A stretch of DNA of 64,000 nucleotides from Magnolia sinica (lineage: Eukaryota > Streptophyta > Magnoliopsida > Magnoliales > Magnoliaceae), in the NCBI RefSeq assembly GCF_029962835.1, contig NC_080577.1:23480501-23544500 (forward strand), written 5' to 3'. Below are positions 36,304-47,100 of this stretch, in pieces (position 1 is the stretch's first letter; each line of letters starts with the position of its first letter). The position numbers and the translations under genes are program-made. The notes under the pieces were generated by a model. That model saw only the letters and a program-made list of their open reading frames with translations, was not told the DNA's origin and did no database searches.

Positions 36304-37429
36304 TCAAATTGAATACCTTTATATGTTATACTTAATTTAAATTATATACCAAAATGGAAAGTTGTCTTTTTTTTTTAGTCATGTTGATATTGACAAACGA
36401 AGATAAAATGTGATCTTTCATGCTTTTCACTTTCAAAATGTTTTTTTTTTAATCCATATGTGAGAAATTAAAAGTTTATTTTTAAAACTGAGAGTTGAAA
36501 TAGTTTAACCTATCACAACCACTCCAACTTACCATGTAAGAGTCAATGTCTTTGGAAGTTTTACATATTGTAAGATTCTTTTCTCTTTAGAAAATTATGC
36601 GTGCATAATACAGTACTCATGTGCACTATCCCTTATGTATCTAAACTGATCATGAATATGAAGCCCATCCGTATACCTAATCCAAATATTCAACGGTAGA
36701 TAGATTTTATCAATTTGATCGTGAATGATCTTGTAGGCCCACTTAATGGAAGTCTCACACCATATAGTATGTGCATAACATCAAAACTATCTAGCATATA
36801 AACCCCGGCTTGGCAATCTTACCAACAAAACTCTACCTGATTAAATAACTAGATAGACCATAGATGAACCTGGATGGTTTTGAGTGGTGATAGTTAGGTT
36901 TATGGTCTGTTCGTAGGTATATTATTTGGTAAAATTTTAATTTCTAAGGAGTTTTACAGTAAAATTCCATTAAAACTAGTGTTCTAGTGGGCGTATGTAA
37001 ACCTTTCCATGCTCATAGTTGCATTTGGATTTTCAAATCAGTGAATTCACATTGCCTATCTGGACTGTCCATTTCCAACACACTCTCCTTCCTCTACTTT
37101 GAGAAAATGGAAATATCCATGATTGTTGACTGGACATATTTTCTAAATTAATCTTGTCCATCAATTTTTATGACACTAACTGGACGGTTTGGATCAGCCA
37201 ATCAGCATCACTTTTTCAAGACAGCTTATCAAGAGTGGGCTAGAATTGATGGACACTCTAGATAAGGTGATTTGGCCACCAACTAGTACGAATGCAAAGA
37301 TGTGCATGGAAGACTCTCATATACTTAGCCCATCAACTAGTTCAACAATGAAAACACTAGAGAAAGAAGATAAAAGCAGAAAGTATACTTCTAGTAATGA
37401 CTTTTACAATATTAGTCTTGACGAACGAT

Positions 37430-38214
37430 GATCCATTCGTTGCCCAATGTAAATTGAGCTTCATAATGGAATGGTTATTATGTGCGGAATGGTTATCCGT
37501 TCGTTGCTCAATTGAAAATTAGACCTCATGATGAGAAGACTAATGGAGGGTGGATCTTCGACGCTCTATTCGTCGGTCGGTCGGAACTGAGCTTCGTGGT
37601 GAGATGGCCGGCAAGGTGATAATTTGTTTGTGGTCTCATTGAGAACCGATCACATAGCTAGATGGTCGTGATTTGACTATCCGTTCATTATCTGGTATGA
37701 ACCAAACTTTATGACAAGATGGTCGGCTGAATCATCTAGCACGTAGCAGGCAACTCCCACAACATTGCGTTAAAACTGAGCGATCTTCTTTGTAATCCAA
37801 CGGGATGTCGTGGATGAATAGTGGAGGAATAAACTAAGGACTAAAAACTATGACTTTTGCTATGAGCAACGATAAAGGGTTAAACTGCAATAAAATAATA
37901 TACAGGTAAATAAAGCAAGGTTTTGTTGTAATGGCGTGAGGCTGGAGTTATTGATCGATCGTTGCTTTTATAGGTTTTTGGGAGGTCGTGTCTTTTCATA
38001 TCGTGAGAGATTTAAACAATCAGTTATGTAAATATCCTTGATTATCCAATAAGTGTCGCCCACGTGTATAACCACGTGTACAAGAGAAATACTCTCTTAT
38101 TCAGATCATACATTGACTAGAGTCATCACTTCATTGTACTCCAACACATATAAAAAAAGTTATTGGAGTCCTTACGTCACTTGGCTTTAGCGATCATGGT
38201 AGGACTCTAACATT
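37430..38214 (-). repeat. Possible LTR remnant
   Basis: On the minus strand CTATAAAAG (37965-37973) looks like an LTR TATA box followed by a leader. The stretch upstream of it is AT-balanced and non-coding, with repeated CCGACCGACC-type words. No partner LTR is in the window. The rest of 36304-37429 shows no supported feature. Confidence 0.3.
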
Positions 38215-38219
38215 AAATG
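38215..38219. repeat. Left 5-bp target duplication of the solo LTR
   Basis: AAATG, identical to 41251-41255. Confidence 0.88.
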
Positions 38220-41200
38220 TGTAATGCCCTGAAATTCGGGGGTTGAGTAATACTCGACTCCCAAATTCCTAGGTACCACTTATGTCTTAAGGATTAACAA
38301 TTTTCAGGTATAATCAAATTAAGAATGAGCAATAGAGGGATCAAATGGATTATGAAGTGTAAACCACTGCTCAGTGGTTGAAATAAGGTACGACTAAGCA
38401 AATGCGCATCCAACAAAAGAAATGTCATAAATGATGTATGAGGCGATGCCCTAGCAAAATATACATATTTAAAGTCCAAAACAACATGCAACAGTCCCCT
38501 CGCCCAAAGGCCCGTTGCTAGTCCTAAGGCGGTCTATGGGGATCTGCTCAAAAGTCAGAAATAGGAAAGCTCATCTTCCTCGTCTATGCTCGCCCCATCT
38601 AGCGCGTTGAACTCCGTGACACATGCATCTAAAGAAGGGTCTAGTTGGCATTTTAAAACACCGTCCCATAGTGAGAGTGAGTGATCAACTCAGCGGGTAC
38701 CATTAGCAATGAGTTACACAAGTTATCAATTTCATAGGTGAGATTAATGAAAAACATATAACCACAAGTTCCTAACTGCTCTTGTTAGTGTGTTTGCATG
38801 TATTGTGAAATGATGCATGCCCTTACCATCAACACTCCCTCGAGTGACATCATTTAACATTCACATATTAAAAACAGTCCCTCAATGCAACCTCAACTGC
38901 CGAGTCACCAACTTAGCTAATACAATGTGATCATGAATGTGTATTTATTTATGTTCATTCATCCAGCAGATTGGGAAAACTGGAACACACTAACGAAGTC
39001 AATGCCCTTATCCGATCACGAGGCTTAGGCCCCGTGGTCCTTGATCCCTTTGAGTTCGTTACTCCTAATGAATGCATACGAAAAATGCTTGAAATGTGAG
39101 TTCACTCGCGATCATTACGGGGAGGCTCGTCACCCTAGCATAGGCCGACAGATCGGGCATGGTGTCTCATTCCACCATGCCTGGCTCACGAGGTGGGTTC
39201 GTACCTCGGATTGCTCGCGGTTACTACGGGGAGGCTCATCACCCCAGCATAGGCCAATAGCTCGAGCATAGTGTCTCATTCCACCATGCCCGGCTTACGA
39301 GACTTGTGGATCATTTTCTAACTGTTGTCAGTGGGTGTTTCATGGGCATAGGATGTCTTAGGTTCAAACAAGCGTGATCATACATGGCTAACGAACATAG
39401 TTGGTCAGTTAGTGGACCAATATGTCCAATTCAGGCGAACCGCGGAATACACAACATTGGGTGCAAGCATCCCAAGTAGTCCAACTACTGTTGTCTGTTC
39501 GTGTTCAACCTAAATTGGTTAGCTTGGCCGTGGGGCGGCTCAACCGGCAGGGCTGCCCACACGGGCCTTATAGTTTCACTGGCCAACCTAGAGAAGGGGC
39601 TAAATTACTTGAAATTTAAATATGAACATAAACTATTCTTAGTTACAAAAGAATTTAAGCATGCATATAATTAAGGTTCAGATTGTATGGCATCATAAAA
39701 AATATTATGAACTACTCCTAATTGTAGTAACTAGATATACATGTATATAGGGTTTAAATTTCTCAATAACAAAGAAAAGAATCACAAATTACTCCTATTT
39801 GCAGGAAATTCAAACATGCATGTAAACCGACAGTGAACATTTAAGTAAATTTAAAGGTATAGAAAAACATGCAGCACAATTCCACCAATTTATTTCAAAT
39901 TGGGGGTGATCCAACTTCAATTTCTCATGATAAGAAGGCAAACCAAGGGAGGAAGGCAATGTAATTTAACTTAGCCTATTTGGCATGGGATCGAGCATTG
40001 ATTTCTCTAAGCATGTTTAGGCAAATTACAAGGAGTAATCATTAACGGATTCCCTATAAATCACTCATGCACAGTAATTTCGACAAACAGAATCATTAAC
40101 TTCAGCCTAGGTTCGATACTTGGCCACCTAAAGATAATAGTCCACTCCCAGGGGTCGTTGAGGGCTTGCGGAGTCGCCTTAAGCGTGCCGAACTCGTGAA
40201 TTGATGTGTCGGGGCCCTGTGTCAATTGAATTTGCACATTAGGACACATGCAAGTAGCCTAGCATACTAAAATCTAAGGAGAGTGGGTGATTGCCTCCCA
40301 ATCGACGACAAACTGGTTTTATGGCGGTGGAGTCGCGATCCCCGGCAAGTGGTTGTGGTAGGAGAGGGAGATTTCTCAAGACTTCAGCTCCCTTAGGCCC
40401 CTTCCTCCTCTACTCTCTCCCTTTGTCGAAATTTCGTATGGTAGTGAGGGAGGGAGGTTTTTATAAAGCCTAGAAATCAACTCATTTGGCCCTGGGAAGG
40501 CTGGTCCTAATGTTGATATCCTTGGCGAGTGCATTTTTGGTCTTTAGGGCTGTCCCAATGGGCCCCTGGCCCATCTATGCCATGGGATAGGTGTCCCATG
40601 GTCTGATAAGGGGTTGTCCCAAGTTTGATGGCAAACAGATGCGACAATTGATCGCAGGGGTCTGATTTGCGATCAACGGTCGTTATTATTCGATCAGGGG
40701 TCTGGTTTAGTGGGAAGGAGCAGGGAAATATCTCTAATTTATGGCGCAAGTTTAAATGAAATCTAATGGTTGAAAAATCGTAATTTGCTACTCTAAGCGA
40801 CAGGGCCAATTGTTTTAATTCCAGATTTTTAGGTTTTTGACTTGGAGAGTCGCATCTTACAAGTGCCGACTTGGTAGTCTAAGTTGTTCATTTTAAGGCA
40901 TCGTTTGGGCCCTCCATTCATGTTGGACCACAAGCCCAGTGAGATCCACAGTTTCCCATGGTTTCGGATTTATCGAATTTTCTATGGGCGATACACAGTC
41001 ATTTTTGTTTGTCACAGTGCATTGTTGGAAGGGCTGACACCACGGTCTATTCCAGACACCGATCACGCTGAGGTCTGATTATGCTAGTGACTTGTTCTAC
41101 CCTTTCTTAGCAACAGTGATTCTCTGTGTCATTTATCCCTAGCTTTTTAGGGCCTCGCACATGCATATCATGGGATCACTTAGTGCGGTCCTGTGGCAAA

Positions 41201-41250
41201 TTTGTTGGTGGACGCCCTAGGAAGTCGCAATATTTGGCTGGGATGTTATA
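38220..41250 (-). mobile_element. Solo LTR of a Ty3/gypsy (Del/Tekay-like) element
   Basis: Length 3031 bp. The left end TGTAATGCCCTGAAA and the right end GGGATGTTATA are inverted counterparts; the terminal CA has become TA. The flanks are AAATG on both sides. No internal region lies between the duplications, so this is a solo LTR left by recombination between LTRs. It shares blocks in reverse complement with 1-3003, which makes it a relative. A minus-strand TATAAAA (40459-40465) and the CT-rich tract near 40390-40430 fix the orientation. Confidence 0.88.
39105..39304. repeat. 109-bp tandem duplication inside the solo LTR
   Basis: The units start CTCGCGATCATTACGGGG (39105) and CTCGCGGTTACTACGGGG (39214). 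Both contain the CATTCCACCATGCC segment. The related LTR at the window start has one copy (about 1975-2100, inverted), so the duplication is specific to this copy or sublineage. Confidence 0.75.
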
Positions 41251-41255
41251 AAATG
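41251..41255. repeat. Right 5-bp target duplication of the solo LTR
   Basis: AAATG, identical to 38215-38219. Confidence 0.88.
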
Positions 41256-41299
41256 TTAGATAGAGATCTGTTTTGATGGGAAGGGAATTGCGTATTGCA

Positions 41300-41900
41300 T
41301 GCCCTGCCTAGACGAGGGCCTCACCATATATATGGGTTTTATCCATGCTGCCCATCCATTTTTCCAAATCATTTTATGGTATGAGCCTAGAAATGAGGTA
41401 GATCCAAAGATCAAGTGGACCACACCTCAAGAAGAAGCGATGATAGTGGTACCCACCATTGAAACCTTCCCTTGGGCCACCATGATGTTGCCATCCAACC
41501 AGTTCATAAGGTCATATAGACTTGAATGAAGGAAAAACGCTGGCCACCATGATATTGCCATCCAACCAGTTCATAAGGTCATATAGACTTGAATGAGGGA
41601 AAAACGCTGGCCACCATGATGTTGCCATCCAACCAGTTCATAAGGTCATATAGACTTGAATGAAGGAAAAACGTTGGCCACCATGATGTTGCCATCCAAC
41701 CCGTTCATAAGGTCGTATAGACTTGAACGAAGGAAAAACGCTGGCCACCATGATGTTGCCATCCAACCAGTTCATAAGGTCATATAGACTTGAATGAAGG
41801 AAAAATGCTGGCCACAATGATGTTGCCATCCAACCTGTTCATAAGGTCACAGAGACTTAGAATGAAAGAAAAACACAAATATCAGCTAGATCCAAAACCT
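41300..41900. mobile_element. Foldback module copy with internal tandem expansion
   Basis: The left half of the module is intact in outline (TATGGGTTTTATCCATGCTG near 41331 and CATTTTATGGTATGAGCC near 41371). The centre is expanded into a 67-bp array (41476-41877). The right half is lost after about 41900. Confidence 0.65.
41476..41877. repeat. 67-bp minisatellite, six copies
   Basis: Units start at 41476, 41543, 41610, 41677, 41744 and 41811, each beginning GCCACCATGATGTTGCCATC (third and last with small changes). All units are 67 bp and nearly identical. The unit is the centre of the foldback module, where single-copy elements have CACCATGATGTTTATTTTCC-type sequence. 67 is not a multiple of 3, so frames rotate across units and the open frames are not evidence of coding. 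Confidence 0.92.
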
Positions 41901-42724
41901 CAGCTCCGCTCCCAAAAAAACTGGATGGTGGGAGTTTGATCCCCATTTTGTGGCCGACTGGGGCCTTATGAGGCACGGATAAAAACCATGCATCCGGAAA
42001 GGCTGGATGCAACGGTTTTGATGAAATTTTAGCATTTAATGCTTCAGAAAGCTTGCTTTAATGAGATTATTTACCTTTGAAGACACCTTTTGAATCAATC
42101 CATCCCCATATGCAACCAGTTGTAAATAATTAATATTCTTAGTAGGTGAGTTGGATTGTATACGTCATTTAGCGCCAACATGCAACAACATTTCATTGGT
42201 GCACTAGGATGTGTCAAAAACGAGTGTAAATAAACCGAATGGAAAATAGGAATAATCTACACATCAAGTGGCCACATACAATGAATCAAATAATCGGCCT
42301 GCCTGATGAACGGACTATCTTGCTTTTCATCCTGATGATGTTTACAATGTGACCTACCATTTGAACGGCTCATATGTTATACACAAGTGACACATCAGCA
42401 GTAAAAGAGGCGTACGTTAAAGTACAAAGTTGTATATGATCATTTCTAATTCAGGAAATACATCCCAATATGCTATGAGATGATCTTTACATCCCATCAT
42501 AGTCTGGATTCACCAAGAGATATTCCATCTACATGCCTCACTTTTAAGTCATTGTGTTCTCTGTGCCCTTCCAAACTTACTTTACTAAACTAAGACCCTT
42601 TTGTACAGGTGCATTTTTACCAGACCAAAATGTCCTTATTTTATCAAAAACGCAATTTCTGAAAGCTGATGTACCTCATGTGAAACCTATGGCTATGGAT
42701 TATAACTGTAGTCATAGAAAAACA

Positions 42725-43330
42725 TGAAATTCACCATACCTGATATGGAATTCATCGAGTCTAACATGCAATTCACCGAACCTAACTTGAAATTAATCGA
42801 GCCTAACTTGAAAATAAACAAGCTGAACATGAATTGACCGAGCCTAACTTGAAATTCACTGAGCCTAACTTAAAATTGACCGAGCCGAACATGAAATTGA
42901 CTGAGCCTAACGTGAAATTAAATGAGTCTACCATGAAATTCACCGAGCCTAACTTGAAATTGACCAAGCCTAACTTGAAATTGATCGAGCCTAACATGCA
43001 ATTCATCAAGCCTAACTTGAAATTGACCTAGCCTAACACGTAATTCACCGAGCGTAACTTGAAATTAATCGAGCCTAACATGCAATTCACCAAGCCTAAC
43101 TTGAAATTGACCGAGCCTAACATGCAATTCACCGAGCCTAACTTGAAATTGACCGATCCTAACATGTAATTCACCAAGCCTAACTTAAAATTCACTCAGC
43201 CTAACTTGAAATTGACCAAGCCAAACATGAAATTGACCGAGCCTAATGTGAAATTGAGCGAGCCTAGCTAATATGAAATTCAACGAGGCAAACATGAAAT
43301 TGAGCAAGGCAAACATGAGACTATTTCTCT
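42725..43330 (+). repeat. 21-bp minisatellite, block 1 (forward)
   Basis: Tandem units of 21 bp, consensus GAGCCTAACATGAAATTGACC, with variants at positions 9-12 (AACTTG/AACATG) and at the end (GACC/CACC/GATC). The period is a multiple of 3, so the array stays open and reads as TEPN[LM]K[LF] heptads on this strand and SVNFMLG-type heptads on the other. Simple array decay (GAGCG, GAGTC) is scattered. No start, splice or poly(A) context supports a gene. Confidence 0.92.
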
Positions 43331-43669
43331 TTGGCATCTCTTGTGTTTATGAGTATTATTAAATTGTTTTGATTTACATTGGATCCCCTCTTTCAACTCA
43401 AACTTGAAAACTTTGAACCCATGATTCACATCCTCCTACCCATGCATCGTGTGAATCGTTGCCTTTAGTTTCCTTAAAGTTTTCAAGTTTGAGTTGAGAA
43501 GAATGCTAGGGCAGCCTAATCGAAATAAAACTTAATATTTATAGTAAAAACAAAAATAAAATGGACTTTCGGCCATTGATAGGTTGGTTGGCTAACATCT
43601 ATTTTAAGCAGTTAATGAGAGTACGCTTTGTTCAATGGAAAATTTGTAACTTTTCTCATTCCACTATCT
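43331..43669. other. Spacer between minisatellite blocks
   Basis: Contains an inverted pair: CTCAAACTTGAAAACTTT near 43397 and AAAGTTTTCAAGTTTGAG near 43476. Otherwise nothing recognised. Confidence 0.55.
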
Positions 43670-43797
43670 TACATGAAATTGACCAAGCTTAACATGAAAT
43701 TCACCGAGCCTAACTTGAAATTGACTGAACCATACTTGAAATTGACCGAGCTTCACATGAAATTCACCGAGCTTCAAATCAAATTGATCGGGCTAAA
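43670..43797 (+). repeat. 21-bp minisatellite, block 2 (forward)
   Basis: Six units of the same 21-bp family, with GAGCTTCACATGAAATTCACC-like variation in the last two. Confidence 0.85.
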
Positions 43798-43814
43798 GGG
43801 TCACTATCCTCATA

Positions 43815-43975
43815 CGGGTTCGCCTCAGTCAATTTCCAGTTTACCTCGGTGAATTTCATGTTTGCCTCGATCAATTTCATGTTCGCCTCAATGAATTTTA
43901 TGCTAGGGTCAGTGAAATTCAAGTTAAGCTCGGTGAATTTCATGAAGTGCTCGTTTGAATTCATGTCAGGATAGG
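43815..43975 (-). repeat. 21-bp minisatellite, block 3 (reverse)
   Basis: The family appears in the opposite orientation (TCGGTGAATTTCATG, TCGATCAATTTCATG). The block is the inverted counterpart of the start of block 4 across the palindrome 43984-44250. Confidence 0.85.
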
Positions 43976-43983
43976 GTTGCATG

Positions 43984-44250
43984 ATCTCCCCAAATGGATG
44001 GACGGTACGGATACAAAACATACATCATGATGGGGCCCAAATAACTTCGACCACAACGGGGTTGACCCCATCCGAACCCGGTCAACCCTGTTGGACTGAC
44101 AGCAAGTCGAGGTCAACCTCCTCTGGACCCGGTCGACCCCGACTTGCTGTCAGTCCAATGGGGTCGACCCCATTCGGGTCCAAGTTATGTGGGCCCCATC
44201 ATGATGTATGTTTCATATACAAACTGTCCATCTATTTGGAGAGATCATGT
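43984..44250. repeat. Foldback palindrome between inverted minisatellite blocks
   Basis: Arms: TCCCCAAATGGATGGACGG on the left and CCATCTATTTGGAGAG on the right; CATGATGGGGCCCA (44026) and TGGGCCCCATCATG (44190); TTGGACTGACAGCAAGTCG (44091) and its exact inverse near 44139-44158. The loop is about 30 bp. It is a short member of the foldback module family with a private, GC-rich inner arm (GGGGTCGACCCC dyads). Confidence 0.88.
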
Positions 44251-44257
44251 TACCCAC

Positions 44258-44905
44258 TCTTATAATGAAATTGAACGAACCTAACATGTAATTGAACGAG
44301 CTTAACATGAAATTCACCGACCCAACATGAAATTGATCGAGCCTAACTTGAAATTCACCGACCCTAACATGAAATTGACCGAGTCGAACATGAAATTGAT
44401 TGAGGCGAACATGAAATTGACTCAGCCTAACATGAAATTAATCGACCGAACATGAAATTGACCGAGCCTAACTTGAAATTCACCTACCCTAGCATGAAAT
44501 TGAGCAAGGCGAACATGAAATTCAATGAGACTAACATGAAATTGACCGAGCCTAACATGAAATTCACCGAGCATAAATTAAAATTGAACGAGCCTAACGT
44601 GAAATGGAACAAGGCAAACATGAAATTCACCAACCCTAATATGATTATTACTGAGCCTAATATGAAATTTACCAAGGCTAACATGAAATTGATCGAGGCT
44701 AACATGAAATTGACCGAGCCGAACTTGAAATCGACCGAGCCTAACATGAAATTGACTGTGCCCAACTTGAAATTGATCAAGCCCAACTTGAAATTGACCG
44801 AGCCTAACATGAAATGCAGTGAGTTTAACATTATATTCACCAAGCCTAACTTGAAATTGACGATCAAGAACTTCATGAGAATATTGCTAGTCGGCGATAT
44901 TCCCC
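44258..44905 (+). repeat. 21-bp minisatellite, block 4 (forward)
   Basis: About 30 units. The forward strand is open for 152 codons (44452-44910) and the reverse strand for 130 (44484-44876). Both follow from the 21-bp period and from a unit that has no stop in those frames. Units with GGCGAACATGAAATTGAGCA form a minor class. Confidence 0.92.
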
Positions 44906-44909
44906 AATG

Positions 44910-45065
44910 AAATTCATATTCAGCTCGGTCATTTTCATTTGAGGCTTTGTCAATTTCATGCTACTCTTGGTCAATTTCATGTGAAGCTTGGTCAATTTCA
45001 TGTTACCCTCGGTTAATTATATGTGAAGCTCGGTGAATTTTAAGTAAGGCTGAGTCAATTTCATG
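44910..45065 (-). repeat. 21-bp minisatellite, block 5 (reverse)
   Basis: GCTCGGTCATTTTCATTTGA and following units show the family reversed again, with AAGC-type ends. It is short and flanked by forward blocks. Confidence 0.8.
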
Positions 45066-45592
45066 AAAGAAATTAACCAAGCCTCAAATGAAATTGATCA
45101 TGCTTAATATGAAATTTACTGAGCCTCACATGAAATTGACCAAGCCTAGCATGAAAATGACTAAGCTGAACATGAGTGAAATTGACCGTGAATATCATGA
45201 AATTGACCGAGCTGAACATAAGCCATTGACCGCAAACTAAGTGAAATTGACCACGAATATCGTGAAATTGACCGACGAAGAAGTGAAATTGATCGATAAC
45301 TACTTGAAATTGATATCTTCAACTGAGTTAAATTGATCGCGAACATCGTGAAATTGACCAAGGACTCAATTAAATTAATCAAGCCTCAAATGAAAATGAC
45401 CAAGAACTTAGTGAAATTGACTGCAAATATCGTGAAACTGACCGATAACTAATTGAAATTGATCGAGAACTTGCTTAATTTGGTGAAATTGACCGAGGAC
45501 TGAGTGAAATTGACCGCGAACTGAGTTAAATTGATTGCGAACTTCATTAAATTGACTGATAAGTGAGTAAAATTGATCGAGAACTCGCTCAT
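45066..45592 (+). repeat. 21-bp minisatellite, block 6 (forward, second subfamily)
   Basis: After a few A-type units the array changes to a second 21-bp class, about GAAATTGACCGAGAACTNAGT. It keeps the GAAATTGACCG core but has a different half. Frames are open mostly on the reverse strand. Confidence 0.85.
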
Positions 45593-45595
45593 GAA

Positions 45596-45840
45596 GTAGT
45601 CGGTCAATTTCAAGTAGTTATCGATCAATTTAACTCGGTTCTCAGTCAATATGTTAATTCCAAGCAGTCCTCGGTCAATTTCACTTAGGCCTCGGTCAAT
45701 TTCACTCAGTTCGTGGTAAATTTAACTCAGTTCGCGGTCATTAAAACTTAGTTCACGGTCAATTTAATTCAGTTCGCCATCAACTTTAGTTAGTCTTCGG
45801 TCTATTTCACTCGGTCTTCATTCAATTTTACTTTGGTTTT
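45596..45840 (-). repeat. 21-bp minisatellite, block 7 (reverse, second subfamily)
   Basis: TCGGTCAATTTCAAGTAGT and TCGCGGTCATTAAAACT are inverted members of the second class. The B-class units therefore also exist in two orientations, with the switch near 45594. Confidence 0.8.
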
Positions 45841-45844
45841 CATT

Positions 45845-46440
45845 CTTTGTTTAAAAAAGCCTCAAAGTGGGCCATTTGAGCATTAAATTTGCCTTATTTT
45901 TCAAGGCATGCCCTAAAATGTTTAAATAAAATAACTAGATTGTGGATAGTGCAGATATATCATATAAAATACGATTGGGTCCACATAATAAAGTCAAGGA
46001 TTTGAAATATATCTGGCATTCGTAGCTTCTTTGATGGGGGCACCATTTTCGTCCTATCTTGGGTTGGCAAAAGTCGTAAATGAGTAATTAAGTTGGAAAA
46101 AGCTGGGTCACCGAAGGAACCATGGAGAGGGTGATGCCTACCATAGAAATCTCCAGATGGAATATAGTATACACCATGTTTTGTATATACCATCCAACCA
46201 TTCATCAGGTGAGCACTACCAGGACTAAAGAACATACCAAAACGCAGGCAATTCAAATACTTAAGTGGGCCACACAACGTGAATATATAGGCTTTGGTAG
46301 TGATTGTACATCGCTCCTAGTGGTGGGTTCCACCTGAATTTTCGATCAGGGTAATTCATTGAATCTACACTGTACACAAGGTGACCCACCATATTCACGG
46401 TTTGGATTTCAAAGAAAATCACCGTCGGCCCCAACAACTC
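45845..46440. other. Degenerate foldback-like DNA, no gene
   Basis: GTGGGCCATTTGAGCATT near 45865, GTGGGCCACACAACGTG near 46262, and TTTTGTATATACCATCCAAC near 46181 resemble module words, but the arms cannot be paired. No gene. Confidence 0.4.
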
Positions 46441-46740
46441 GAAAGTATGGGAAATTCATGCACGAGACGTCTAACAATTTAAGGCCGTTATAACGCCCGT
46501 TATTATGTTACACGAGACATCTTTTTGGACGAGAAAACCTAAAAAGGAAGAAAAAATGGCAAGTTCTAACTACTTTCGACCGTTATAACGGCACCTACTC
46601 TGAAATCTAGACATGCATGAAATCATACATAACAAGACATTACCTAGGTGGATAACACAATGGCGTGGATTCACATTCCATTCATTTTTAGACCTTAGCT
46701 AAGCTCACACGCGTATACAAGGCAACTCATGTACACCCCA

Positions 46741-46746
46741 CACGTG
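46741..46746 (+). promoter_or_regulatory. G-box (CACGTG) upstream of the polyphenol oxidase gene
   Basis: CACGTG about 360 bp before the start codon. bHLH/bZIP factors bind this core. Whether it is used here cannot be judged from one site. Confidence 0.35.
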
Positions 46747-47033
46747 TGCCATCCAATCCATCCATCACGCAGATGCCCTGACCCAAGAATCAGGTTGGTC
46801 CACTAGTCAGGTTGTGTACAGTATAAAACAAAAGAGAACCTGGCGCACCTCATCTATTGTCGTGGCCATCCCGCCACGTCTACCAGCTTTATTTTCGGGC
46901 CATGATATCTAAACGAGCAGACCCACCTAATGAATGGCTTGGATTTTGCACCTGAATGCCATGCTGGATCTATTTTGTAAACGCGTGTGAACTTAGCAAA
47001 GCTCTATCTTTAAATAGCCCATGGCCCATTCTT

Positions 47034-47042
47034 CTATTTAAG
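47034..47042 (+). promoter_or_regulatory. Candidate TATA box of the polyphenol oxidase gene
   Basis: CTATTTAAG lies about 60 bp before ATG 47101, and TTTAAATAG about 85-90 bp before it. Either could set transcription start; the nearer one would give a leader of roughly 30 bp. Confidence 0.45.
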
Positions 47043-47100
47043 AAGCTCCCATTGCACTACATTGCTTTACCATGCAATCTACAACTTTCAAAACAACACC

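Noticed and set aside
37189..37431. 80-codon frame in gene-free DNA
   Set aside because: No family resemblance, no supporting splice or neighbour context, and a length expected by chance.
41638..41829. Open frame across the 67-bp array
   Set aside because: The unit is not a multiple of 3 and the frame lies on the minus strand of a MITE-derived minisatellite.
42834..44910. Heptad-repeat open frames taken as a protein gene
   Set aside because: They follow directly from a 21-bp tandem array, are open on both strands, change strand within the array, and have no promoter, splice or poly(A) context.
47062..47100. Upstream extension of the PPO start
   Set aside because: The upstream codon is TTG, not ATG, and the segment lies close to the likely transcription start. 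ATG 47101 is the first Met and gives a normal transit peptide.
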